Shown one piece after another: positions 25,074-35,953 of a stretch of 64,000 bases of DNA. Position numbers and translations under genes: made by a program. The notes below the pieces were generated by a model. The model worked only from the letters and a program-made list of their open reading frames with translations. It had not been told where the DNA came from and ran no database searches. Source of the stretch: Gossypium raimondii. Its lineage: Eukaryota > Streptophyta > Magnoliopsida > Malvales > Malvaceae. Position 1 is the stretch's first letter. Each line of letters begins with the position of its first letter. The stretch is taken from positions 30,544,444-30,608,443 of the forward strand of contig NC_068566.1 in assembly GCF_025698545.1 (NCBI RefSeq). Direction: 5' to 3'.

Positions 25074-26139
25074 TTTCTAGGAAACCAAACAGGGAAAAAG
25101 AACCGGTTATTTTTTCTTAATATTATTTTCCTGTAGAGGAAAGTTGTTGGGTCGTTTGGTGGAGAAGAATACAATATCGAGACAGACCTGGAAATGGAAA
25201 AAAAGAAAAAAAAAATTGCAGTGTGATTCATCTTTACTTTAATAATATTTTAATCGGAGGAATCCAATACAACAGTGGGGTTGTGGGCAAGTTGCTCCCA
25301 TTTGGATTATATTTTATTACCCTTCCATTATCACCTCCTCTTTTGGTCTAATTTCGGTTTAGTCCCTCTATTATACTCCCTCTTTTGGTCTTTATTTTAA
25401 TTTGGTTTCTCTATTCTTATAATGTTTATCAGTAGGTCCTATGTTAATGGAAAAATATTTGAAACATTGTTTGGTAGGATTAGGTTGATGACAATAATAT
25501 ATAGGGTACGGTAACAAATTAAAAAATAAATATATAAAAGAAATGGAATATACGGCTGTAAAATTGAACATCGATAATGGCAATATAGAACGATCGTAAA
25601 GCAATAAGGAAAAAAAATAAAACACACAGATTTTACGTGGAAACCCTTTTGGAAAAAAACCACGGGTCGAGGAGAAGAAAATTCACTAATGATGAAAATC
25701 GAATGATACAAGAGGAGTTGTGACTACATCTATTTAAAGGTTGAAAAAACCTTATTCAAATCAATGTAAAATAGATGAAGTGTAGTTCTATACGGATTCT
25801 ACTCGGGCCTTCGGCCGTCGGCCTTAAACCCTCCACAAATCCCCTAGTTTTACCATTGTATCATTTTTTTAAGAGGAATTTGAGTCACACAACTCAAATA
25901 GTGCAAAATTCTAACTATGCTTGTAGACTTAAAAAATTACATTCATAGTATACCAAATACTCACCTATTTTTTTATTAACTTTCTTATAGTAAAGATGAT
26001 TCGAATAACACTTTACAGTAAAAAATCATATTATAAATGTTACATTTGGTAGGAGTATTTTTCACTTATTCTGGATAGGTCTTATTTTTTTTTTACAAGA
26101 ATTTTTACTTATCTTTCAATTTTCAAGTTTAAAATTGTA
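25074..26139. other. NLP upstream region and repeat fragments
   Basis: The first ~200 bp probably hold the NLP 5' leader and promoter, but no clear TATA could be fixed. From about 25600 to 25850, TTTTACGTGGAAACCC, ACGGGTCGAGGAGAAGAAAATTCACTA and CGGGCCTTCGGCCGTCGGCCTT look like a fragment of a plant LTR or DNA-transposon repeat. Boundaries are not defined. Confidence 0.4.
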
Positions 26140-26292
26140 TTGGTCATATCTGCTCTTTTTGACACAATATCTAAAACTATTCATAGTCCCTCCTCAACCC
26201 ATAAATAAGAGGATAATGCAGTTCAGCACACTCGAACTTACGTCCTCTTATATTGACAATATGTCCATATCAATCGAGCTAAGAGACAATTA
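26140..26292 (-). repeat. SINE-like repeat, family S2, copy 1
   Basis: On the minus strand an A-box-like CTTAGCTCGATTGATATGG is followed ~40 bp later by a B-box-like AAGTTCGAGTGTGC, then a body ending TTGTGTCAAAAAGAGCAGATATGACC. The same ordered sequence recurs at 30490-30655. No target duplication was found. Confidence 0.55.
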
Positions 26293-26714
26293 GTATGATG
26301 ATGAAAAAATTAAAATCAATTATAATCCTCCAATATTTTTAATGGTTATTTTGGTGTGGTATGCTAACCATCATCACTCTATTGCTTCCGCCAAGCTGGT
26401 ATATAGATATGAGCAATTTATTATAATATAAATAATAATGTCATTTATAATACTCTTTGTATTTTGATTTAGTGGGAGTTTATGGATTTCATAGGTTAAT
26501 ATGAGGCTAATAAACTTTTACATTTGGAGCAGCATTTAACGCACAATTTTACTCCTACTGCAATCTTAAAGAAAATCTATATAAGTGGAGTGTTATTGGC
26601 ATGAGATTTTGTTGTTTATGTAGTTACTTCCTTATTTGAAGCATTTAACATGTTTAATTAGTTAATTAATTTTGTTATTAAATTTAGACAAAAATAAGTT
26701 ATATTTGTCCAAAA

Positions 26715-27190
26715 TATTAAGATATTTGTTAAATTCTAGTATTAGTCCCTATAATTTCCAAAAATTATGAATTTTGTCTTTCTACTTTAATTTGATTAAT
26801 CTGTCCCTATACTTTCTGCATTGGCCAATTTTAGTTAATTTTGAAATTTTGGTCTCGACCCAAACAAAAGCAGTTAAATCCATTTGGTTAAATTCAATTA
26901 CTAGTCATGTACTATGTGTATAGTTGTTCATATTCTCCAATTGGATAATTCTAAATCTCTATACCTTTTAAATTTAGAAATTTCAGTTTTGACACAAACA
27001 ACAGTCGTTAATCCATTAACTAAAATTTGTACTAAGTAATATATGAAAATAACACATATGATAATATATTTGTTGCATCAACTTTTGGAAATCTCATAAC
27101 TTAATAAATTTAACAAATACGAGGGTTGAAATTTTAAAATTAAAAAAAAAAGTAGAAAGATTAAAATAGTAGAGTTTAACCTTTGTTACT
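26715..27190 (+). repeat. Foldback element, family B, copy 1
   Basis: This AT-rich unit has inverse ends (TTTGTCTTTCTACTTTAATTTGATTAA against GTAGAAAGATTAAAATAGTAG). It is repeated in opposite orientation at 31000-31505. It has no coding capacity. Confidence 0.6.
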
Positions 27191-28096
27191 TGACGAATTT
27201 ATCATATTCTATCCACAGTTTAAAGCCTTTTACTCAAAGTGGTTAACGACTCATCCCCACAAATAAAATAGAAATGAATATTAAAAGTAGGGTTAATGCT
27301 TTTATCAAAAGGGAAAATAAAGTAGGGTTAATGCTGCATTTCACTAATTAACAATTAACAACTTGCTAATCTTCTAATTTTTTAATTAGCTGATCAGTAC
27401 ATCATTATTCATTGATTATGTTTTTGACTTTTTATATGACGATTCCATGGAAAAGGAAATTTAATATTGGAAATGTTATAATTAATTCCTTTACATAAAC
27501 ATTATTTTGTTTTTTAAATATTAAAATATTAAGTATTACTAAATTTTGGTAAATTATAAAATATAAATAGTGAATATAATTATCTTTTTATAAAAATAAA
27601 TATTAATTTTAAAAATTACTTATTTTTTTAGTTTTAATCTTATTATTTTGAATAGTTTTGGGTAAAAATAAATATGATGGTCTAAATATCTCATTTCTGT
27701 AGAAATTTCAAATTTTAATAAAATAAAATATAATTTAATATTTTCTTAATAAGTTATCTTATTTAATTATTTTTTGTTGAAAATTGTATATTAAGTAAAA
27801 AAATTAAAATGATTATCAAACACATTTAAAAGTCAAATATTATTTAAATGGTGTATTAAACACCTACTTAATTTAAGAATAAGATAATAAAAAATGACGA
27901 TGGAGGACCCACGACACATGAAATGACACAATTGCCCCTAACAATATTTATGTCGTTCGCAAGAAAATCAGAAAATTTGTTGGTCAAAACATTGACATAT
28001 CGGTGAAATAAGTGCTCTAATCATGCCATATTATTATTATTATTATTATTGAATATTACAAATTATGAAGGTTATCAATGTCAAATCTAGTATTTA
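27191..28096. other. AT-rich intergenic DNA with ATT microsatellite
   Basis: No gene is visible. An (ATT)n run lies at 28029-28050. Confidence 0.5.
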
Positions 28097-28105
28097 ATAT
28101 TTATA

Positions 28106-29423
28106 GGGTAAATTACACCAACAGTTACTCATTTTTAACCTCAATGACAAAACAGTCACTCAACATTCAATTTAGTTATTCAATTTTCAAAAAATAACAA
28201 ATGAATCCTACTAACCATTTTCCATTACAGACGTAACAGAAAGCTGACCTGTCATCTCAGTGGGTAAATGACCCTAATTTAAAATCCTAGTTGGGCTAGA
28301 CAGTAAAAGAAAAAGAAGAAGCAAAAGAAAAATAAGAAAAGGAGGAGGAGGAGAAGAGAAAAATTCTATAGTGGTAGCAGTAGCATAAGGTTATGGATCG
28401 CTGCGACGACGGTGGGGCAAGCTTCACAAATAATAGTTTCAGTGACGAGAACGGTCGAGAGTTTTTCTTCGTTGTATCCAGCCAAATGCACCATCTCGAC
28501 CATTTAGGAACAAAGCAAGATCCTTTGCTACAATACCCAGTCCAATTTCGAATTTGGGATCTTTCTAATTACTGTCCCGACCCGAAATTTCTCTTGCCGG
28601 CATTTGGTTGCCCCTTTGGAGGAACCGCTTCTTTTTTTCCCGAAAATCATGGTTTCAATCGATTGTTTGGTTTGTTTGGATGTTCCTCTTCTTTTGCTTT
28701 TGATTTTGTTTTATGCAACTTGATAATATTGGCAATGGAGTTAGTGTTGTTTAGCTTAATCGACCCTTTTGTTTATATCATCATATCCCATGAAGATCTC
28801 GACAAATTTGAGTTGTTTTGATTCTTAAATCGCTTGAATGTTTCTTTGGAGGATTTTATCCTCACCGGTTTGGTTGTGGGTACTGATAGTTTGACCCCAA
28901 ATTGCCTCCAATCCCATTTCGATATGGTTTTTCCAGAGTTAATGGATTTGGCAGTAGCAAAAGACAGTCGGATCCCAACTGTGGTGGCTCCTCTATTGGG
29001 GGTTGAAAAAGAAAAAAAGGATAGCGTGGTGGTTTGGAGGTCATCGATGGTGATGCCAAAGATGGTTGTGGCGGAGGTGACGATGGTGAGATTGTTGGGA
29101 TGGAAAAGAAGAAGTATAAACATATTGGGCCATTTAAGCAAAAAAGTAAAAATATTGAGCCATTTATTAAAAAAACAGAAAATGAAGGATGAAAATAAAA
29201 CAGTCACTCAACTTTGCCTTGTCCAACGTGGCAAGTTAATTGGCCACGTCACTTGTCCCGTTAGACCTATAATGGAAAATGTTAATGGGTGACTGATTTG
29301 TCACTTTTCGATAACGTTAGTGACTGATTTGTTATTTTTTGAAAGTAGAGTGACTAAACTGAAAGTTGAATTTCTGTTTTGTCATTGAGGTCAAAGTTGA
29401 GTGACTATTGATGTAATTTACCC
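28106..29423. mobile_element. Mutator-like (MULE) non-autonomous element with perfect 9-bp TSD
   Basis: Terminal inverted repeats start GGGTAAATTACA (28106) and end TGTAATTTACCC (29423). They stay similar inward for well over 100 bp, including CCTCAATGACAAAACAG and TTTCAAAAAATAACAAAT. A perfect 9-bp duplication ATATTTATA lies at 28097-28105 and 29424-29432. Long terminal repeats plus a 9-bp duplication are diagnostic of Mutator-like elements. At 1318 bp there is no room for a MURA transposase and none is visible. The interior (about 28390-29110) is less AT-rich than its surroundings and holds two open stretches (28393-28821 and 28834-29292) of unrecognised sequence. It may be a captured host fragment (Pack-MULE), unproven. 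Confidence 0.85.
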
Positions 29424-29432
29424 ATATTTATA

Positions 29433-30489
29433 TATTTTTGTCAATTTAAATTTTTTTAGCTCAATTTGTTTTTAACATTTAAAAAAATCAAATTTGACTA
29501 TCGAATTCTTGAAAAAAGTCAAGTGATGTTTTATAAACGAGAATACTAATTAAAATATTTAATTTTTAAACATAGTAGCACGTGTGACAATCCAAGTCTA
29601 CTCCACGCTAATTTTTTTTGAATTTTATGAACTTTTTATATTATAATTTTGGTGTATTTTTATATTTTTTGAATTATTTATTTACTTGACATATAAAACA
29701 AATGGTGTTATATTAACATGATGTGCACATGGACTACCATGCAAGTTGTCACACCAATAACGTTAAAATTTAATATTTTAGTCAAGATTTTTATTAAAAA
29801 CGATTTAACTCTTTTTTTTTAATATTAAGGGTCAAATTTAGCTAAAAAAATAAGGATCAAATTAACAAAAAATGTAAACGTTGGGCTAAATTTATCATTA
29901 TTCCTTTAATCTTAGTTAATGAAAGTATTATGGCAATCCCTAGATTATATTTTGGATTGCATTTTGATCTCTTTATTGGAAAAATGAACAAATTAATCCC
30001 TAAATGTTAGATGAAGGAGTAAAATGATCCCTCCATTAAAAGCGGGATGTTAAATGCTTATTTTGGCCTTTTATTTATAAGGCACAATAAAAATAGCCCT
30101 TGACCTTTACTAATTTATTCAATTTGACATTACTCTTTTATTTGAAGTAAATTGATCCTCAACTTTTATTATTAACATGACATTATTTTATCTTATATGT
30201 TATGTCAACAATAACTTAAAAATTAGTTAAAATCTAAAAAATAAAAAAATACAATAAATCATAAATAAAATTTATTATTCCAAAATGGAAAAATATTAAT
30301 AAATATTAAATTTTACATAAAAATTTAAGAATTTTTAAAATTAAAAATCACTCTGTTGTTCGTTGTTCATTTAAATATTTAAAATAAATATATTTCACAA
30401 TGATAAAAAATTAATAAATAAAACAAAATTTTATCTCTTATTAACTAAAATAATTACTATAAGGTTTTTTTTTAATAATATCATTATAA
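29433..30489. other. Intergenic DNA with old repeat fragments
   Basis: TTAATCCCT/TAAAATGATCCC-type words typical of degenerate plant MITEs occur around 29930-30180. I see no gene and no definable ends. Confidence 0.4.
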
Positions 30490-30655
30490 GTTCTGATCAT
30501 ATTTGTTCTTTTTGACACAATGCTTATAATTACCAATAGCCCCTCCCTAACCCATAAATAGAAGGATAATACGCTTCAACGCCCTCGAACCCATGTCCTC
30601 TTGTATTGGCAATAATACACATGCTAATCAAATTAAGACTTAATCGACAATCACT
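30490..30655 (-). repeat. SINE-like repeat, family S2, copy 2
   Basis: This matches 26140-26292 in the same orientation. A minus-strand B-box-like GGGTTCGAGGGCG is followed by TTATCCTTCTATTTATGGGTTAGGGAGGGG and TTGTGTCAAAAAGAAC. The A-box region is more degenerate. Confidence 0.55.
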
Positions 30656-30999
30656 ATAAATAATTAACTTGAAAGATTAATGAGTTTCGAATTACTGGTT
30701 AAATAACTATCATGTGAGATATTAAGTTGTATTATATTATTTTTATACAATCACTTTTAATATTGTGATGAAGGAAGATCAAGAGATAGCTACACCATTG
30801 TCAATGGAGAGTGCTAGGTGGCTTTGAGTGTTCCCGTTGCAGTTGCCACCATAGCTTAAACTCTTGCATCATCTTTTTGAGACTTTAATTATTTTTTTAT
30901 TTATGTTTTCAAGTTTTGTTTTGTTGGTTGATTGCTTGAGACTTGTTTCGAATGCAAATTGTGGAATTTATTGTTCTTTTCTAGCAATTAATTATTATT

Positions 31000-31505
31000 A
31001 GTTGTTGTAATTTACGAAAGTTATGAATTTAGTCTATGTACTTTAATTTGGTCATTTTAATACCTGTATTTTCAAAATTTCTCATCAAACAATAAATATT
31101 AAATTCATTAAATTAAGTTCTATCATTTCCAAAATCGACATAACAAACATATTATCATGTGTAATATCATGTCACTTATTATTTCCTCATATTACTCACC
31201 AAAATCCAAATAATGGATTAACGATTGTTGTTTGTGTCAAAACTCAAATTTCCAAATTTGAAATTTATAAGGACTTATAATGATCCAATTATTGGAGAAT
31301 ATGGACTAAATCTACAACTACATGCATGGTACATAACTAGTAATTAAATTTAACCAAGCAGATTAAACCGTTATTATTTGAGTCGGGACTAAAATTTTAA
31401 AATTAGAAAATTAAAGGATTAAAATGACCATTTTGAAAGGTATGTGGATTAAAATTGATCAAACCAAAGTATAAAAACTAAATATTTTATTTGAATAGAA
31501 AAGTT
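31000..31505 (-). repeat. Foldback element, family B, copy 2 (inverted)
   Basis: The complement of ATTGGAGAATATGGACTAAATCTACAACTACATGCATGGTACATAACTAG (31284-31332) matches the core of copy 1 at 26890-26945. The outer ends also match in inverse. Together the copies make an interrupted inverted repeat of about 4.8 kb. Confidence 0.6.
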
Positions 31506-31943
31506 GATCAAGCCATTAAGAGTGTGTTTGATTATCACAGAGGAATTGGAGGAAAATTTATACTAATTACACCTTGTAATTATAAATAATTCTAATTCTC
31601 TAGATTTGTTTGATTAGTAGAGGGTGCTTACATCGTAATTCTCAAATTTATATTTGATAGTATAAATTGTAATGACACAACTAAATAATTTTAAATTCTA
31701 AAAGATATTAATTATTATAAAATTATTAATAATATTTGAGAAAAAATCTCTAAAGAAGTAACAAAACCTAAAATCAAGCAATTGTATATAATTCATTAGT
31801 CCAAAAAAGTATCCTACAATTCGATTTCTAATAAAATTAGCAATAAATGAATATCCTAAGAAATTTTATCTAATTACTCTAGCAATCCATATTTGTTGAG
31901 TTATTCTATTTTTAAAATTAAACATATATTCATTGTTATTATC
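31506..31943. other. AT-rich intergenic DNA
   Basis: Low-complexity AT sequence up to the gypsy target duplication. Nothing is recognised. Confidence 0.45.
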
Positions 31944-31948
31944 GATTG

Positions 31949-34302
31949 TGTAGCCTCCCCGACTCAGCCTGAACGTTAGGCCCGAATCAAGGAGATTACA
32001 TCGATCACCGAAATGGCCTAGTAGCTATCGAGGTTTATAAAATAGTCATTTTAAAACATTTGCTTGTTTTGATGGAAAACTTTAGTCTATTTCCAAAATA
32101 ACTTTACAACTTTAACAAAATCCAATTTGGCTTAACTTTCCTACGTAATGGTGACTATTTTTGAAAACTTAATTAATTTTCTATTTATTTAATACTTAAA
32201 AATTTATGATCTAGCAATGGATAAATTGATACCTAATCTTAGTTTTAATAGAAGCTGTATTTTATGCATAAATAATTAAATTCCCTAATTTTAATAACCT
32301 AATCAAAATCAAAGGTAATGTATGCTGAATAATCCCTAAAAACTTAAATCTCATGCCATAGTTTAATAAAACATTATAGTTTCTAAACAATAAAAATTTT
32401 CAAATAATAGATCTAAAATACTATAAAAGACAAAACTAAGTCAATTCCCTCCGAATGTCGTGTCCGCATCCTAACTTGGTGGTTTATTTGTAATGATGAA
32501 GAATAAAGGGGAGTGAGCTATGAAGCACAGTGTGAGTTCAATCACAAGAAGATCAGTTCAAACAGATGATACGTCATACTAAATAATAATGCATAGTATA
32601 TTGCAATCAAATAGCAAATCAAAGAATTAGTTTCTCAAATTAACCATCAATAGTATCACAGAATTCACAATAGTAGTTTCAAAATATTGATTTTTCAGGT
32701 CATCTCATCGCTACAACATCTCAATGTTCACCACAATGCCTATGATTATGCATACAATGCAATTTCAATTATCAGAAAAGGGTTCTACCCCACCGTTACA
32801 CACCACAGTAAGAGTTCCCTAGAACTCCTCTACCTTTAGACCATGCTGTGAACGAACCACTCGTTGTGGATAAACCACTAGTAATAAAAAGGGTGGATGA
32901 ACCATTGGGGTTTTTGATAAAAACTTATTGCAGACAAGTTGTTAATAGGTTTTGAATACACAACATGTTTGCAGATTAAAGCTGCTAGTACGGTGTAACA
33001 TAAGGTAGACTGTACATATCATCACAAATACAGATACAATAGACATATATATCATTCACAATTCATGCAATTATATATAACATTAATTCAACCAATCAGG
33101 TCATGGATTCTAAAGTTATTCATATTATCAAAGACTTTATTGAAAAAAATAAAGCACTAAAAATAGTTTAGAAACCATTTAGGGACTAAACTGAGCAAAT
33201 CATAGAATTCAGGGGAAAACTGTAAAACAAGGGCACATGTCCCTATAAAAGGGCTACACGGTCGTGTTGCCAGGACATGTAACAGACTGAGACTGTGTGG
33301 TGATTTCAAAATCAAGGTATAAGGAAGACACGATCTTGTGGAAGGCTTTGGGCCATGTGAGATTCAAAATTCTTAGGGTTTTAAAGGGACATGGCCGTGT
33401 GAGGGGCCCCGTGTGGTCTACACGCTGTGTGGCTGGCCATGTGGCTCTATTTTGAGGCAAGGTTTGCCTCGATTCCCTTGTAAAAGAATACACACCTGTC
33501 ACTAGGATCTCAAACAATATTCCTCGTGCTCAAATCTGGTTTGATGCATCTAAAACGAGTCATTCAAACAATAATTTCCCATGGGTTAACATTTATTTTC
33601 TAAGATTTATCAAGATTCAACAATATTAACGAAATGAAAGATTGACAAATTGATTTGAAAGATCAAATATCATATAGAAGTTTTACAAAATTTGGGGTCT
33701 AAACTTTAGATCGAGATGCACTTACGGAACTTGATGGAATTACAAAGGTTATCAATGATGATTTCAACAATCGGTAGAGAATCGATTTATCAGCGATTGA
33801 TTTGATATTGAGAGCAAAGATAATTTTAGCAATGGAGCGAAAATTTGATGCAAAGAAGATGATGAAAAATAAATAGGAAGAGAGAAGAGAAATTCAAATT
33901 GGAATGGAAAAAGAAACATAATCCTAGTGTAATTAGGGGAAAATGGACTAAATAACTAGGATTTTCAAATTTGAAAAGGTTGTATGGTAATTTCCCTATT
34001 CTGTTGAAATAAAATGAAAGAGACTTAGGAATGGAGTGGTTTAAACTTAGTTGTGCTAGGAGAAGGAGTAAGTGCTTAACTATTGGGTTGCTGCCCATTT
34101 CTTAATAGGTTTCTACTCCAAATAATATTTATTTTGGTATGGCTTCTATCATAGGTTGCTAGAAATTTAAAAAGGAAAAATATTAGAGGTGTGGTTTGAA
34201 CTTAAGACCTCTAATGAATGTACAAGCTACTTATCCATCAAGCCTAAGGCTTAATTCTTGCTTATTCATTACAACTAACCCCATATATTTTGGGGTGTGA
34301 CA
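31949..34302 (-). repeat. 3' LTR of the gypsy element
   Basis: 2354 bp. CCGTGTGG/CACACGG-type motifs lie at about 33240-33440. The minus-sense start TGTCACACCCC follows a polypurine-like tract. It lacks about 275 bp that the 5' LTR carries near 36985-37262. Confidence 0.85.
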
Positions 34303-34619
34303 AATCTCCCATCCTTAAAGAAATTTTATCCTTAAAATTTCAATCACTTAGCCACAAATCCATTATTCCTTTTTTCAAAACAACCATCACGCTTTTGCTA
34401 TGCAACTCTGATTCCTATGCAGTTCTATGCAATATTGGGTCTTATGTCTAATACAAAAATATACCTATGATAGTATCGGATGTATCTTGTTCCTCACGAC
34501 TTCTAACGACATAAACAAGGCGGGTTATCTAGCCTTGATTCCGTTTTCATTGGTTGCTACAATATTTGTGGTCCTATTTTGACCACGACCCCTTGGAGGT
34601 AAGTGATACAATCTCTAGT

Positions 34620-35650
34620 TTTGGGTCTGATTTGTAGCAGGAGGTTGCGCTTGCTCGATCTGCCAAGGACAATCCTTATACCTATGGTCTATCGATCCAC
34701 ATTTCAAGTAGACACCCAATTCCTCCAACACTTGCCCAAATAGTGTTTACATAATACGTATAGTTAGGAGTCTTACCCTTAGGATTAGTTGTAGCAACCC
34801 CTTGTTGTGGACTACCCTCCCTAACTCGTTTGATGCAACAAGAATTCGAGTTAGTAGAACTAAAATCCCTCTTTCCTGAGGCCTTATTCTTCTCCCATTT
34901 TTCGTGTTCCACTTGTTTGGTCTCTTCCACAATTTTAGCTTTTTCCATTATGGTCTCAAACACCCATTCCTGGTGTGAAGCGACCTATATTTTAAGATCG
35001 TATCGCAACCCATTTTCGAACCTTATACACTTTTCCTACTCTATGACGACCATTCCTTGGGCATAGTGGCTGAACTTCAAAATTCAGCCTCATATTCTGA
35101 CACAGTCTTATCTCTTTATTTTAACTCTATAAATTCAAGTCTGCGGACTTTCACATACATAGTGCCTAAGTATTTCTTTTGGAAGGCCTTTTGGAAATAT
35201 TCCTAGGTTATACATTCAACATGCGTACCTTTTATAATAGATTGCCACAAATGATAGGCTTCTTCCCTTAACAAGGACACGGTTCCCTTTAGTTTTTATT
35301 CTAGAGTACAATCTAAAACTCCAAAATCCTTTTCATCGACTCCATCCAATATTCGGCCATAATAGGAGTCTTCCCAGTAACGCCTTTAAATGTTTCAGCC
35401 CCATTCGATCGAAGTTTTTTTGCAACAAAACCCACGACTCCCATTCCAGTTTGGGCTCCAACAAGTATTTGTAACACTCTCAGCACTGCCTGTGTCACGA
35501 CATCATCGTCGTTCTCATAACCTCTACCACTATTGGCGGTAGAATTTTTAACATACTCCTCAAGAATCGGGTTCTTGCCCTAAACAGTGGATGGCTCTAC
35601 ATGTGAACCCTACGCAGCCTACCCCTACCTCGTCTACCTTGGGTGTTCAT
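34620..35650 (-). pseudogene. Ty3/gypsy gag remnant
   Basis: On the minus strand, gag starts at 35650 with an Arg/Gly-rich MNTQGRRGRG, followed soon by a stop. A retrotrans_gag segment is readable near 35313-35498 (GAETFKGVTGKTP, AEYWMESMKRILEF). A basic linker follows at 34760-34963 and a zinc knuckle near 34678-34725 (YLKCGSIDHRYKDCP). The first zinc-binding Cys of the knuckle is replaced by Tyr. Frameshifts separate the parts. Beyond the knuckle only a trace of the protease region precedes the 3' LTR, so pol was deleted. Confidence 0.8.
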
Positions 35651-35936
35651 AGTGATCTATCAAAAATCTAATATTTAAAGGGTATCTACATGTTTCAAAC
35701 AAAGAGCTTCAAACATTAGTTATTTCCTGAGTCTTTACAGTCTAACAATCACAGTTTATCTACAGTTTCAACAATGACAGTGACTAAAGTAGGACAGACA
35801 TCAGAGTCTCGAATTTAATTTTTTGCAAAAAAATCAATTTTCAAAACTTGTGGCATGATTTTTCCAAAATACCCATTTTTGATGCATGCATGCAGACTTA
35901 TTCAATTTTTCACAGTCCAAGTTTTGTAAATATGTA

Positions 35937-35948
35937 GCTCTGATACCA
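35937..35948 (-). other. Primer-binding site, initiator-Met tRNA type
   Basis: The minus-strand TGGTATCAGAGC lies five bases inside the 5' LTR end. It is the standard plant retrotransposon sequence complementary to the 3' end of initiator methionine tRNA. Confidence 0.9.
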
Positions 35949-35953
35949 CCAAA

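Noticed and set aside
28773..29207. 144-codon minus-strand ORF in the MULE interior
   Set aside because: It overlaps two plus-strand open stretches, has no recognisable domain and lies within a mobile element. It was not called as a gene.
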